A DNA stretch of 64,000 bases, from the NCBI RefSeq assembly GCF_011516765.1, contig NZ_JAAABN010000004.1, forward strand, positions 62,001-126,000, read 5' to 3'. Shown here piece by piece: positions 20,237-30,279 of this stretch. Position numbers and translations under genes: made by a program. Below the pieces are notes generated by a model. It was not told the origin of the DNA, made no database searches, and worked only from the letters and a program-made list of their open reading frames with translations. Positions within the stretch are counted from its first letter, which is position 1, and the number at the start of each line of letters is the position of its first letter. This stretch comes from Acetobacter sicerae. Lineage in GTDB: Bacteria > Pseudomonadota > Alphaproteobacteria > Acetobacterales > Acetobacteraceae.

Positions 20237-21181
20237 TTATCCGGCTGAAGGGGCGGCTTCTTCTTCAGCCCCCTGTCCCTTGAGAAAGGCCTTCAGCTTC
20301 TCATCGGCCTTTCCGATATGCACTTCCAGCCGGACATACAGATTTCCGGCTTCGTGCTTTCCGTGCTCCTTCACACCCCGTCCTTTCAGACGCAGGACAG
20401 TGCCCGTGTCTGAATCAGCCGGGACATTCATGCGCACCGCACCGGATGGCGTCGGCACCGTGATGGGGCCACCGAGAATGGCCGTCTTAAGATCGACCGG
20501 CAGGGTCTGCCGGAGATCCCGTCCTTCCCGGGTATATTGTGCATCCGGTGATACGGTCACGGTGATAAGGGCATCGCCAGCGGGTCCGCCCTGAATCCCC
20601 TCGCCGCCTTTTCCGCGCAGTCTGAGAACCTGACCACTTTCAATGCCCGGCGGAATGCGGACATCCAGCGTGGAGCCGCCCGGCAACGAAACACGCGATG
20701 TCGTCCCCAGCACGGAATCAATAAAGGAAACCGTGAGATTATAGGACCTGTCCTGCCCCGGCTGCGGACCGGAAGGACGACGGTTGAAACCGCCAGCACC
20801 ACCTCGTCCACCACCGAACATGCCGCCAAACAGATCGCTCAGATCCTCGGTCGAGAAACCACCAGCACCTCCGGCACCCTGACGGAAGCCGCCCATGCCT
20901 TCCCCGAAGTCACGATACCCGCCATGCGCTCCGTAACCCGGAGGCGCGCGTTCCTGTCCGGCAGCATCAATCTCACCGCGGTCATAACGCGCCCGCTGGG
21001 CTTCGTCGGACAGCAGGTCATTCGCCTGACTGGCAGCCTTGAATTTCTCCTCAGCTTCCTTGTCATCCGGATTGAAGTCCGGGTGATATTTCTTGGCCAG
21101 CTTGCGATAGGCCTTGCGAATCTCGTCCTGACTCGCGGTTCGCGCGACACCCAGTACCTGATATGGATCGCCTGCGCTCAC
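20237..21181 (-). CDS. Class B J-domain co-chaperone (CbpA/DnaJ-like)
   Basis: It should stimulate the ATPase of DnaK and deliver substrates. The J domain occupies residues 1-70, with H33-P34-D35 intact. A Gly/Phe-rich region runs from about 80 to 140. Two beta-barrel client domains follow ([19 protein letters not shown], then [19 protein letters not shown]). There is no cysteine zinc finger, so it is class B (CbpA-like), not canonical DnaJ. Its ATG overlaps the stop of the small upstream gene at 21178-21345, so the two are coupled. A function analogous to E. coli CbpA is inferred. Confidence 0.9.
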   Translation of the reverse strand: MSAGDPYQVLGVARTASQDEIRKAYRKLAKKYHPDFNPDDKEAEEKFKAASQANDLLSDEAQRARYDRGEIDAAGQERAPPGYGAHGGYRDFGEGMGGFRQGAGGAGGFSTEDLSDLFGGMFGGGRGGAGGFNRRPSGPQPGQDRSYNLTVSFIDSVLGTTSRVSLPGGSTLDVRIPPGIESGQVLRLRGKGGEGIQGGPAGDALITVTVSPDAQYTREGRDLRQTLPVDLKTAILGGPITVPTPSGAVRMNVPADSDTGTVLRLKGRGVKEHGKHEAGNLYVRLEVHIGKADEKLKAFLKGQGAEEEAAPSAG

Positions 21182-21345
21182 TCATCTTCTCCTTCAGGCG
21201 TGGTCACACCAAAACTCTCCGTATCCAGCAGATCAATCAGAACGGCGATTGTTACATCCGTCGAAAAGCCATTCTTCGCGGCTTCAGCTACCAGCGCGTT
21301 AAGACGCGGCTTGAGAAACTGTGCCTCGGGGCCTTCAGTCGCCAT
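21178..21345 (-). CDS. Small 55-residue protein coupled to the J-protein
   Basis: The sequence starts [20 protein letters not shown] and ends in an acidic tail TPEGEDE. A helical core [20 protein letters not shown] is likely. A good ribosome-binding site (GGTGGAG, 8 bases before ATG) and a four-base overlap with the J-protein start (ATGA) argue that it is real and cotranscribed. It is too short for domain assignment and I do not recognise a family. In E. coli the CbpA co-chaperone is paired with a small regulator, CbpM; this protein shows no sequence similarity to CbpM that I can see, so any such role is speculation. Confidence 0.6.
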   Translation of the reverse strand: MATEGPEAQFLKPRLNALVAEAAKNGFSTDVTIAVLIDLLDTESFGVTTPEGEDE

Positions 21346-21663
21346 GGTTCTGCTCCACCTGATCCGGAACGGTCGTAACCCGCGCCGCAATATTGCAGAC
21401 CCGGTTCCGGACCGCCTTGTGACGCACCCGCACGGATCTCTGTTACGATGCAGCCCGCCACGTCTCCTCATGGACAACGCGCCGATAGGTTGCACCTACT
21501 CTTTATAAAATAATGGGAACGCAAACCTGTCGGGTCAATGGGAAGAGACACAAGTCTTTCACATCCCTCACCTCTCGACCGATTTTTCATTTGCCGCCCT
21601 CTCCTCCGTCAGCGATATCTCTCCCCGAAAGAGGCGGCCCCGCCCCTCCAAGCGAGAGTTCTG

Positions 21664-23415
21664 ATGGAAGTCGCCCTTACCGTTCTCGCCCTGCTGACCA
21701 TGACTGCCCTGTCGGGTCTGCTGGGACGACTGCTCCCTATCCGCATTCCCCTGCCACTTTTGCAGATCGCGGCGGGGAGCGCCGTCAGCCTTCTCGGGTT
21801 CTCCGTGCCACTCTCCTCGGAGCTGTTCCTGCTCCTTCTGATGCCGCCGCTGCTGTTCATCGACGCCTATCGCATTCCCATGCGCGAATTCGGCGAGTTG
21901 CGGACCGTCATTCTCTCGCTCGCTGTCGGACTGGTCATTTTCAGCACCGTCGCGGGGGGATACGCCGTGCACTGGATCATGCCCGCGATCCTGCCCGTCG
22001 CCGGGATGGCGCTGGCGGCGGCTCTCTCGCCAACGGACGCCGTGTCCGTCAACAGCTTCCTCGCCACGGCGAAGGCTCCGGCCCGTCTGACCCAGATCCT
22101 CAATGGCGAAGCCCTGCTGAACGACGCTTCCGGCCTTGTCTGCTTCAAATTCGCTGTCGCCGCCGCCACGACCGGGCTGTTCTCCCTGAAGGCGGCCTCC
22201 AGCAACTTTGTGTATGTCTCGTTCGGCGGCGTGCTGATTGGCGCAGGGCTGGGCTGGCTCTTCGCTAGGATCGAACTAATGGCGCTCAGACGCGGCTATG
22301 ATGATTCATCGAACCATATCCTGATCTCGCTGCTCGTTCCCTACATCATCTACCTGATTGCAGACTCCGTTGAGTGTTCAGGCATCCTCGCCTCGGTCGC
22401 GGCGGGCATCTCCATCCGTCTGACCGGCGTGATGTCGGAAACACAGATCGAGACGCGGCTACGGGCGGCGACCCTGTGGGACCAGCTTTGTTCGACCCTG
22501 AACGGGCTGGTGTTCATCATGCTGGGACAGCAGCTTCCCGGACAGGTTGAACAGGCCGCGCATATCGTGCGCTCTGCCGGGCTGACACCGTGGATGCTGC
22601 CTCTGGCCATTGTCGGCATCCAGTGCGCCATGAGTCTTCTGCGTGCGATCTGGATGGTCGCCAACGGACTGGTCTTCTACGGCGTCGGAAAACTGATACA
22701 CCGCCCGCAGGCGTTGCCGTCATGGCGCAATGTGCTGGTCATGACGCTGGCGGGTGCACGCGGGGCCGTCACACTGGCCGCCATCATCTCCCTGCCATCG
22801 GAAAGCGACATGCCGGAGCGGACGGTGATGGTCGTGCTGGCGACCGGCGTCATCATTACATCGCTGCTGCTGACCACGTTCGGTCTGCCCCGTGCTCTGA
22901 AACTGCTGCCGCGCAATGACGGCGAAACCCCGGCGCAGCGGGAGCTTCTCGAAACCCGCATCACCCTGATCCGCTCCAGCATCGCCGAGCTTCAGGCGGA
23001 ACAGGCACGCCTGCCGCCGGACGCCAACCGCACCAACGACACGGTCAGCCTGCTGATGACCGAGTTCAACGAACGTCTGCGCCGTCTGGACCCGACACTT
23101 GACGACGGGGAAGGCAAACGTAGCGGCAGCGTGCAGAGGAAACGCGATGAACTGATGCTGCGCCTTCGCATTGTGCGGCTACAAAGGCGCGTGCTGCATT
23201 CGCTGCTGACGGACCGCAATATCAACGATCTGACGGAACGCGCGATCGGGCGTCAGCTGGATGTGCGGGAGCAGGAGTTCCTGATGGAACTGAACGATCT
23301 GCCGCAGTTGCCTGAGCCACCACCGGCGGAGACGTTGATCTCGGCGGTGCCTGTGGGAAAAGTGGAAGAGGGAATGGCCAGCCTCACCTCTACAAAAAGC
23401 GGTGAGGAAAGGTGA
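21664..23415 (+). CDS. CPA1-family cation/proton antiporter
   Basis: An inner-membrane exchanger, probably Na+ (or K+)/H+. About 12 hydrophobic segments fill residues 1-425. CPA1 signatures are present: SPTDAVSV with the ion-site aspartate, NGEALLNDASGLV, and GARGAVTLAA near the end of the membrane domain. The last 150 residues form a charged, helical cytoplasmic tail (ELQAEQARLPPDANRTND and later ELMLRLRIVRLQRR). I chose ATG 21664 (583 residues) because the first membrane helix begins just after it; an upstream ATG at 21538 would add a polar, unrelated leader. Ion preference cannot be read from sequence. Confidence 0.9.
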   Translation: MEVALTVLALLTMTALSGLLGRLLPIRIPLPLLQIAAGSAVSLLGFSVPLSSELFLLLLMPPLLFIDAYRIPMREFGELRTVILSLAVGLVIFSTVAGGYAVHWIMPAILPVAGMALAAALSPTDAVSVNSFLATAKAPARLTQILNGEALLNDASGLVCFKFAVAAATTGLFSLKAASSNFVYVSFGGVLIGAGLGWLFARIELMALRRGYDDSSNHILISLLVPYIIYLIADSVECSGILASVAAGISIRLTGVMSETQIETRLRAATLWDQLCSTLNGLVFIMLGQQLPGQVEQAAHIVRSAGLTPWMLPLAIVGIQCAMSLLRAIWMVANGLVFYGVGKLIHRPQALPSWRNVLVMTLAGARGAVTLAAIISLPSESDMPERTVMVVLATGVIITSLLLTTFGLPRALKLLPRNDGETPAQRELLETRITLIRSSIAELQAEQARLPPDANRTNDTVSLLMTEFNERLRRLDPTLDDGEGKRSGSVQRKRDELMLRLRIVRLQRRVLHSLLTDRNINDLTERAIGRQLDVREQEFLMELNDLPQLPEPPPAETLISAVPVGKVEEGMASLTSTKSGEER

Positions 23416-23558
23416 GAATATGGAAGAGAGCCTAAGTTATTACAGGCATCAAAACAACGAGGCGCAGTTTTCTTGTAGCACATCAATGATGACCTGCCTT
23501 TTGTAGCCGCGCTCCCCTTTATTCCAAGGCTTGAGGCGATTTTCCGACTTTATTTCCT

Positions 23559-24152
23559 TTAGCTCAATGTTTCAAAATGCCGGAGAATCCAGGAAACTTC
23601 ATACACCAGCCCGAGACTGACGAAAGCCATGTGAAAGCGGCGGTTGGTGGAAGCAATGGCTATGCCACAAAGGACAATATAGACCGGCACCCGAAACCAG
23701 TATTCAGCCGAAAACATGGCATAGTGAGCCGCTCCCTTGAGGAGTGTATCGATCAGGTCGAATATGACACTCAGAGCGAAGAACGAAAAAAACCATTTTC
23801 GTCTTGAAATAAAAAAATCCTCATATCCCGTGTAATCACTAATGGAATCAGGGAAGAGGAACGCACTCAGAAAAAACAGGATTATCGCGTAAATAATCAG
23901 AAACAGATAAATCTCGAATGTCCAGAAGTGCAGTGTGACCAGCCAGAACTCCCACCACCAGAAATGCATCAGCATAAGCAGCAGGGTCAGTACCCAGCCA
24001 ATATGAACCGGGTAGATCCGCGTCTGTCCGGGATGCTGAATGATGCGCACCAGACCATTGAGCAGACGGGTCATGCTCAGACCCACGACCATACCCATGA
24101 TGATGCGAACATGCTGAAAAATTTCTGGAGACGGCAAAGGAGCATTGGTCAA
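23559..24152 (-). CDS. Integral membrane protein of unknown function
   Basis: This 197-residue protein has about six hydrophobic segments, near residues 17-38, 51-71, 76-100, 119-137, 152-168 and 175-190, with many aromatic residues (HFWWWEFW at about 63-70). A short cytoplasmic loop DYTGYEDFFISRRKW separates the third and fourth. I recognise no family motif. Base composition is somewhat AT-richer than in the flanking antiporter and aspS genes. It is monocistronic by position, with over 300 bases upstream. A transporter or sensor role cannot be proposed on the evidence. Confidence 0.6.
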   Translation of the reverse strand: MTNAPLPSPEIFQHVRIIMGMVVGLSMTRLLNGLVRIIQHPGQTRIYPVHIGWVLTLLLMLMHFWWWEFWLVTLHFWTFEIYLFLIIYAIILFFLSAFLFPDSISDYTGYEDFFISRRKWFFSFFALSVIFDLIDTLLKGAAHYAMFSAEYWFRVPVYIVLCGIAIASTNRRFHMAFVSLGLVYEVSWILRHFETLS

Positions 24153-24410
24153 TGATGCAGTCCTTCTGAACAGGCATTGACGTCACCACGAACACGCATC
24201 GGGGCAAGCAGTGCAACGGCAATCCTAGACTGACTGTCGATTGCAAACAGACCATATTCTGAAATATGCCGCTCAATTCTCCGATAACGCAAATAGGTTT
24301 ACCAGACTGCTTCTTCTATCTGGCTGAAAAACCAGTCATCACCATCATGGGCGAAGATGTAATCGAACGGCCTGCCAGCTCCGGCTACCACGTTCCGATT
24401 ACATTAATTC
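24153..24410. other. Gap between the membrane protein and aspS
   Basis: Apart from the aspS terminator at its right end (described separately), this stretch should hold the promoter for the minus-strand membrane protein. I see no gene-like frame, repeat or RNA structure I can defend. Confidence 0.4.
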
Positions 24411-24444
24411 AAAAAGAAAAGCCGGGAACAAACCTGCTCCCGGC
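24411..24444 (-). terminator. Rho-independent terminator of aspS
   Basis: Read on the minus strand, GCCGGGA and TCCCGGC form a 7-bp perfect stem with a 10-base loop, followed by TTTTCTTTTT. It lies 36 bases after the aspS stop. Confidence 0.88.
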
Positions 24445-24480
24445 CTCAAACTCACCTCACATCAAAAACGCTAAAGCGCC

Positions 24481-26292
24481 TCACTCCTTCTCCGCCGCAT
24501 CCTTCTTCACGACAGGCTTCGGCTTGGGCAGGTTCAATGCAAGAGACAGTTCCTTCAGACGCGCAGGCTCGACGGTGGACGGTGCGCCCATCATCAGATC
24601 CTCGCCCTGCTGGTTCAGCGGGAACAGGATGACCTCGCGGATGTTCGGCTCATCGGCCAGCAGCATGACCATGCGGTCGACGCCCGGTGCCGCGCCACCA
24701 TGCGGCGGAGCGCCGAAGCGGAAGGCGTTGAGCATACCGCCGAACTGCTCCTCGACCACGCTTTCCGGATAACCCGCGATCTCGAAGGCGCGGATCATCA
24801 GGTCCGGGAGGTGGTTACGGATCGCGCCGGAGGTCAGTTCGATGCCGTTGCAGACGATGTCGTACTGATAGGCTTTGACGTCGAGCGGGTCCTGCGTGTT
24901 GAGCGCCTCAAGACCACCCTGCGGCATGGAGAACGGGTTGTGGGAGAAATCGATCTGCCCCGTTTCCTCGTTCTTCTCATACATCGGGAAGTCGACGATC
25001 CAGCAGAAGCGGAACTCGCCTTCTTCGATCAGTTCCAGTTCGGTCGCAATTTTCGTGCGGACCTGTCCTGAGAACTTCGCCACTTCATCGCCCTTGCCTG
25101 CGGCAAAGAACACAGCGTCACCGGCTTTCAGGCCAAGCTTGTCCTGAATGGCCTTCACGCGGTCGGCTTCGAGGTTCTTGGCGATCGGTCCCTTGCCGCC
25201 CTCCTCGTCGAACTGGATGTAGCCGAGGCCACCAGCGCCGTTCTCACGCGCCCATGCGTTCAGCTTGTCGAAGAAACCACGCGGCTTCGGACCAGCACCC
25301 GGAGCCGGAATGGCGCGGATCTCGCCACCACCAGCCGCGATCTTGGCGAACAGACCGAAGGATGAACCGGCAAACTGCTCGGTGACGTTGGCGATCTTCA
25401 GCGGATTGCGCAGATCCGGCTTGTCGGAACCGTAAACGGCCATCGCCTCGGCATACGGGATGCGCGGGAACGGCGCGGGGGTGACAGCCCGGCCATTGCC
25501 GAACTCGCGGAACACGCCTTCCATGACCGGCTCAAGTGTTGCGAACACCTCTTCCTGCGTGGCGAAGGCCATCTCGAAGTCGAGCTGATAGAACTCGCCG
25601 GGGCTGCGGTCGGCGCGGGCGGCTTCGTCACGGAAACACGGTGCGATCTGAAAGTAGCGGTCGAAGCCCGCGACCATGGCGAGCTGCTTGAACTGCTGCG
25701 GAGCCTGCGGGAGCGCGTAGAACTTACCCGGATGCAGACGGGACGGCACGAGGAAGTCGCGTGCGCCTTCCGGAGAAGAGGCCGTCAGGATTGGGGTCTG
25801 GAACTCTGTGAAACCCTGCTCGACCATACGACGACGCAGGCTGGCGATGACCTGCGAGCGCAGCAGGATGTTGCGGTGAATCTTCTCACGGCGCAGGTCG
25901 AGGTAGCGGTATTTCAGCCGCAGTTCTTCGCCATAATGCTCGTTGCCGGCCACCTGAAACGGCAGGACAGCGGCGGCGGACTGCACCGTGAATTCTTTTG
26001 CACGCAGTTCGATATCGCCGGTCGGCAGGTTCGGGTTACGTGTGGTTTCCTCACGCAGCACGACCTCGCCCGTCACGGTGATGACGCTCTCGACGCGGGT
26101 TTCTTCGGCGACCGGCATGACCGGGGATTCGGCGGGAATGACAATCTGCGTCAGACCGTCCTGATCGCGCAGATCGATGAACAGCAGGCCGCCGTGATCC
26201 CGCTTGCTGTGGACCCAGCCGGACAGGCGCACGGTCTTTCCGGCGTCTTCGGCGCGGAGGGCGGCGCAGCTATGGGTGCGATACGGATGCAT
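24481..26292 (-). CDS. aspS: Aspartate--tRNA ligase
   Basis: A class II synthetase charging tRNA-Asp (in many bacteria also tRNA-Asn). The N-terminal OB fold ([26 protein letters not shown]) binds the anticodon. Class II motif 1 and motif 2 ([24 protein letters not shown]) and motif 3 ([14 protein letters not shown]) are intact, with the bacterial GAD insertion between motifs 2 and 3. I start at ATG 26292 (MHPYRTHSC, 603 residues); the longer frame to 26352 adds a leader absent from the family. The C-terminal 20 residues are Lys/Glu-rich. No gatCAB genes are in the window, so discriminating versus non-discriminating use cannot be judged. Confidence 0.97.
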   Translation of the reverse strand: MHPYRTHSCAALRAEDAGKTVRLSGWVHSKRDHGGLLFIDLRDQDGLTQIVIPAESPVMPVAEETRVESVITVTGEVVLREETTRNPNLPTGDIELRAKEFTVQSAAAVLPFQVAGNEHYGEELRLKYRYLDLRREKIHRNILLRSQVIASLRRRMVEQGFTEFQTPILTASSPEGARDFLVPSRLHPGKFYALPQAPQQFKQLAMVAGFDRYFQIAPCFRDEAARADRSPGEFYQLDFEMAFATQEEVFATLEPVMEGVFREFGNGRAVTPAPFPRIPYAEAMAVYGSDKPDLRNPLKIANVTEQFAGSSFGLFAKIAAGGGEIRAIPAPGAGPKPRGFFDKLNAWARENGAGGLGYIQFDEEGGKGPIAKNLEADRVKAIQDKLGLKAGDAVFFAAGKGDEVAKFSGQVRTKIATELELIEEGEFRFCWIVDFPMYEKNEETGQIDFSHNPFSMPQGGLEALNTQDPLDVKAYQYDIVCNGIELTSGAIRNHLPDLMIRAFEIAGYPESVVEEQFGGMLNAFRFGAPPHGGAAPGVDRMVMLLADEPNIREVILFPLNQQGEDLMMGAPSTVEPARLKELSLALNLPKPKPVVKKDAAEKE

Positions 26293-26543
26293 GTGGTCAA
26301 TTCCTGCCCGGCTGGAACGCGGCGCGGACAGCGGGGAGCCGTCCGGCCACAATGTGAAAATTCAGGGGCGGAGGAAGCCGGTCACGGGCGCTCATGTCAA
26401 GCCCGGAGAGGTTTCACAGGCATGAACAGCGGCGTATTTCTCACCTGCACCGGAAACCCTGCCGCGTTCCCGTATCGGTAGTCGAAGACACGAACAGCGG
26501 ATACAAGCGTGTAAATTCCGTCTTCACTGATCAGGCTGCCCGC

Positions 26544-27962
26544 ATGTCCGACACCTTATCCGCCCCGATGACCGGCGTGGAAACTGTTCTTTCCACTCTC
26601 CGCGAGACCATGAGCGCCCAGATCAGCACCGTGGCCTCCGTGCGCGAGGAACACAGTCACGGCGAGGCTCTGGATGTCTCCTGTCTGCCCGCCGCCGTTG
26701 TCTTTGCGGAAAGCACGGACGACGTCTCCCGCGTGCTGTCGCTGTGTCATGAACATCGTGTGCCGGTCGTAGCATTCGGCGCGGGCACGTCGATTGAAGG
26801 TCATGTCACACCGCCTGCGGAGGGCATCAGCCTTGATCTCTCCCGCATGACGGACATCGTGCAGTTCAATCCGGAAGATCTGGACTGCCGTGTGCAGGCG
26901 GGTGTGACGCGACAGGACCTCAACGCCCGCATCCGCGATTCCGGCCTGTTCTTCCCTGTCGATCCCGGCGGAGAGGCCACGCTCGGCGGCATGTGCGCCA
27001 CCCGCGCTTCCGGGACGGCGGCCGTGAAATACGGCACGATGAAGGAAAATGTGCTCGGGATGACCGTGGTGCTCGCCACGGGCGAAGTGATCCGCACAGG
27101 TGGCCGGGTCCGTAAATCCTCAACGGGCTATGATCTGACCTCGCTCTTCATCGGCTCGGAAGGCACGCTGGGCATCATCACCGAGATCCAGTTGCGTCTC
27201 TACGGACTGCCGGAAAGCATCGCCGCCGCCATCTGCCAGTTCAACACGGTGGACGAGGCCATCACCACGGCCGTCGAGATGATCCAGTATGGTCTCCCGG
27301 TCGCCCGCGTTGAGTTTCTGGATGAGGTGCAGATGGCGGCCAGCATCGCTTTCTCCCATCTCGATGAACTGAAGCCGCTTCCCACACTGTTCTTCGAATT
27401 CTCCGGCGGTCCCGCGTCCGTGCGCGAGCAGGTGGAAGCCACGGAAAGCATCGCCCGTGACAATGGCGGTCTCGGCTTTGCGTGGGCTGACACTCCCGAG
27501 GAACGCACCCGTCTTTGGAAGGCCCGTCACGACGCATTCTGGGCGGCCCGCGCCATCGACCACTCGGCGCTTGTCATCTCGACCGACTGCATCGTGCCGA
27601 TCTCGCGTCTTGGCGAACTGATCGACAGCGCACGCGAGGATATCGCCGCTTCCGGTCTGCGCGCAGCCATACTGGGGCATGTGGGCGACGGCAATTTCCA
27701 CACCCTGATTCTCACCGAGAATTCTCCGAAGGGACGTGAGCGGCTGCTTGAACTGGATCGCAGGATTGTGGGCCGTGCGCTGGCGCTGGGCGGCTCATGC
27801 AGCGGCGAACATGGCGTGGGGATTGGTAAGCTGGAATTTCTGGAGCCGGAACATGGAGCGGGTGCGCTCAGCGTGATGCGCGCACTGAAGCAGACGATGG
27901 ACCCACGCGGGATTCTCAACCCCGGCAAGCTTCTGCCGCCGGGCGAAGCCTATAAAGGATGA
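26544..27962 (+). CDS. FAD-linked 2-hydroxyacid dehydrogenase (GlcD/D-lactate type)
   Basis: The PCMH-type FAD domain is clear (VVAFGAGTSIEGHV, then DPGGEATLGGMCATRASG). The C-terminal catalytic domain contains GHVGDGNFHTLI and the family signature GSCSGEHGVGIGKLEF. This architecture is shared by GlcD, mitochondrial-type D-lactate dehydrogenase and D-2-hydroxyglutarate dehydrogenase. The substrate cannot be fixed by eye; D-lactate is likely because glcE/glcF are not adjacent. Start at ATG 26544 gives 472 residues without the odd upstream leader. The stop overlaps the bluB start (ATGA). Confidence 0.88.
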   Translation: MSDTLSAPMTGVETVLSTLRETMSAQISTVASVREEHSHGEALDVSCLPAAVVFAESTDDVSRVLSLCHEHRVPVVAFGAGTSIEGHVTPPAEGISLDLSRMTDIVQFNPEDLDCRVQAGVTRQDLNARIRDSGLFFPVDPGGEATLGGMCATRASGTAAVKYGTMKENVLGMTVVLATGEVIRTGGRVRKSSTGYDLTSLFIGSEGTLGIITEIQLRLYGLPESIAAAICQFNTVDEAITTAVEMIQYGLPVARVEFLDEVQMAASIAFSHLDELKPLPTLFFEFSGGPASVREQVEATESIARDNGGLGFAWADTPEERTRLWKARHDAFWAARAIDHSALVISTDCIVPISRLGELIDSAREDIAASGLRAAILGHVGDGNFHTLILTENSPKGRERLLELDRRIVGRALALGGSCSGEHGVGIGKLEFLEPEHGAGALSVMRALKQTMDPRGILNPGKLLPPGEAYKG

Positions 27963-28576
27963 CGACATCCGCCATTCTTGAGGACGTCTTTCGCTGGCGG
28001 CGGGATGTCCGACACTTTCGTCCCGATCCGGTGGCCGAGGCCACACTCGACGAGTTATTACAGGTCGCGAGCATGGCGCCGTCGGTCGGCCTCAGTGAGC
28101 CATGGCGTTTCATGCAGGTGGACAGCCCCACCCGACGCGACGCCGTGCGGGGTATCTTCGCACGCAGCCAGGCCGATGCCCTCGCGGAACGCGAAAGCGA
28201 GGACGCCGCTGCTTATGCCCGTCTGAAACTGGCGGGACTGGACGACGCACCCCATCATATTGCGGTGTTTTCGGTGGAAGATCCCATACAGGGGCGCGGC
28301 CTTGGTCGCCGCACCATGCCGGAAACGACGGTGTGGTCCACGGTCATGGCGATCCACACCTTCTGGCTGGCCGCCGCCGCTCGCGGGATCGGCGTGGGGT
28401 GGGTGTCCATTCTTGAGCCTGAAGCCGTGCGACAGGCGCTGGAAAGCCCGGCTTCATGGCGCTTCATCGCCTATCTGTGCGTCGGATACCCGAGTGAGCG
28501 CCACGACACGCCGGAACTGGAGCGGCTCGGTTGGGAACAGCGCCAGTCAGCCTGCCGGGAATGGGTCAGGCGCTAG
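27959..28576 (+). CDS. bluB: 5,6-dimethylbenzimidazole synthase BluB
   Basis: BluB breaks down reduced FMN with oxygen to give 5,6-dimethylbenzimidazole, the lower ligand of vitamin B12. The flavin-destructase version of the nitroreductase fold is recognised by MAPSVGLSEPWRF, GLGRRTMPETTVWSTVMAI and ARGIGVGWVSIL. At 205 residues it is normal. It overlaps the FAD-oxidase stop by four bases, and its 3' end overlaps the convergent flippase gene by 11 bases. No other cobalamin gene and no cobalamin riboswitch is in the window. Confidence 0.93.
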   Translation: MTTSAILEDVFRWRRDVRHFRPDPVAEATLDELLQVASMAPSVGLSEPWRFMQVDSPTRRDAVRGIFARSQADALAERESEDAAAYARLKLAGLDDAPHHIAVFSVEDPIQGRGLGRRTMPETTVWSTVMAIHTFWLAAAARGIGVGWVSILEPEAVRQALESPASWRFIAYLCVGYPSERHDTPELERLGWEQRQSACREWVRR

Positions 28577-30065
28577 CTTCTTCCGTCTGGCGACGCTTTT
28601 TGAGCTTTCCGCCGAACCGGTTCACGATTTCTCTGAACATCTCGGGCCGGAACACCGCCAGCAGCGCCGGATAGACGATGCAGGTCACAATGCCGATGAC
28701 CATGCATTCCACGAAATCGTTGCCGTGAAACAGGCTTGTCTGGGCAAGAAACATGCCGGCTCCTATGGCGATGCAGGAGAAGATCATGGGCAGGAAGTAG
28801 AATTCAGCCACAGTCAGAGCAGACACACCTGACCCGATCAGGATCAGATAAGAGGTGATGGGAGGCCACACGAAATAATAGGCCGCCACAGCAAGAGCGA
28901 CACCCATAACGCCGCCCCAGTATCCGCCAAGACCGACCATGATATAAAACAATGGAAACGCAATGAGTCGATAGTGACAGGAGCGTGCAAACTCCCGCCT
29001 TGCGCTCTGGAGAGCGCCCGTAATCCAGCTTATTGCATCAAACGGCAGCCCGATGCTCAGGATGATGACATAGGGCACCGCAGGCATCCAGCGATCACCG
29101 AACAGCAGATGCAGTCCCGGTTTCGCCAGCCCCGCCTGCAAAAAGCAGAATGGCATGACAAGATAACCCAGAAGACGGCATGCACGGAGAACGGCGTCAG
29201 TCTGACGGGCTGGCTCATTGCGGAACTGCACAAGAGCCGGGAACACGACATTGCTCACATTGCCCGCCAGCATGCGGACGGGCTGGGCGGCAAACCGGAA
29301 AGCAAAGAAGTAATAGCCGACCATCGCCTTCGATGCGATGAGCCCAAGCACGATGTAATCACCCTGATTGATGAATTCGATACAGGTCCGGTTCAACAGA
29401 ATGAGCGTGCTGTTACCCACCAGATAACGGGCCTGTATGGCCTTGTATCGTCCCTTGATGGAAGGTGCGGCGCGTTTCCAGAGCCAGGCTGTCCGCACTA
29501 TGGCGACAATGGGATAAGGGATGGCGAAGGCGTATGCCCCGGCTCCCAGCGCGGCAAGAATGATGGTCAGGACCTGAAGCGCAACAATGTCGAATGTGTT
29601 GCAGGCGGCCAGAAAGCGGAAATCCATTTCCGCCCGGACTTTTACGGCCGACACCGTGCTCAGCGCACGAATGGGCGTAGCAACCGCAATCGCCATGATG
29701 AGACCGACAAGAGCTGGGGAATGGTACCAGTGTGCGGCGAATGGCGCTGCGATGAACATGCCCAGCATGCCTGCCACACTCACTCCCGCCGACATCCAGA
29801 ACGCCAGCGGCTCCCACAACGTCATGGTTTTCTGACGCTGGAGCAGAACCTCGTCGATCCCGAAGCTGATCAGGGAGTTGGCGATGGCGGTAACCGTCAG
29901 CGCAAGACCAATCGTGCCGAAATCTTCCGGCAGAAGTAATCGCGCCAGAAAAAGTTGCGAGATAAATCCAATGCCCCGAGCGGCGAGACTCTGAACTGCA
30001 AGCCAGAGAAAACCGCTGGTCGCAGCCTTCCCTACTCCGGATGGGCGTACTGTTTTTGCGGTCAT
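28566..30065 (-). CDS. Polysaccharide/lipid flippase (MOP superfamily)
   Basis: An inner-membrane protein of 499 residues with about 12-14 hydrophobic segments and the Wzx/PST-type N-terminus (ATSGFLWLAVQSLAARGIGF then LARLLLPEDFG). This family flips undecaprenyl-linked oligosaccharides or exports polysaccharide. The C-terminus is basic (RFGGKLKKRRQTEE), facing the cytoplasm. No glycosyltransferases adjoin it, so the substrate (exopolysaccharide, O-unit or another lipid-linked glycan) is unknown. It has its own upstream gap of 214 bases with an AT-rich stretch that could carry a promoter. A MATE or MurJ function is less likely on motif grounds. Confidence 0.82.
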   Translation of the reverse strand: MTAKTVRPSGVGKAATSGFLWLAVQSLAARGIGFISQLFLARLLLPEDFGTIGLALTVTAIANSLISFGIDEVLLQRQKTMTLWEPLAFWMSAGVSVAGMLGMFIAAPFAAHWYHSPALVGLIMAIAVATPIRALSTVSAVKVRAEMDFRFLAACNTFDIVALQVLTIILAALGAGAYAFAIPYPIVAIVRTAWLWKRAAPSIKGRYKAIQARYLVGNSTLILLNRTCIEFINQGDYIVLGLIASKAMVGYYFFAFRFAAQPVRMLAGNVSNVVFPALVQFRNEPARQTDAVLRACRLLGYLVMPFCFLQAGLAKPGLHLLFGDRWMPAVPYVIILSIGLPFDAISWITGALQSARREFARSCHYRLIAFPLFYIMVGLGGYWGGVMGVALAVAAYYFVWPPITSYLILIGSGVSALTVAEFYFLPMIFSCIAIGAGMFLAQTSLFHGNDFVECMVIGIVTCIVYPALLAVFRPEMFREIVNRFGGKLKKRRQTEEASA

Positions 30066-30279
30066 AGCGGCAGAGAACTGTTCATGCGACCCAATCCGGT
30101 TTCCGACGCGATCCTTTCTGACATCGGGAATGTCGTGTTCAGATCACGCCTAAATCATTCTATTTATATGCATCTTTTAAGGCCGTGAGCGCCCATCCAT
30201 CCAATCAGGATTCACTCCTGTAGCAGTCGGAGAGACTGAAAAGCAGCCCTTCCTTCTTCCCATGTGGCACGTCTTCAGC

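Noticed and set aside
24266..24480. Plus-strand frame upstream of and across the aspS 3' end
   Set aside because: It runs through the aspS terminator and antisense to aspS; no ribosome-binding site or domain supports it.
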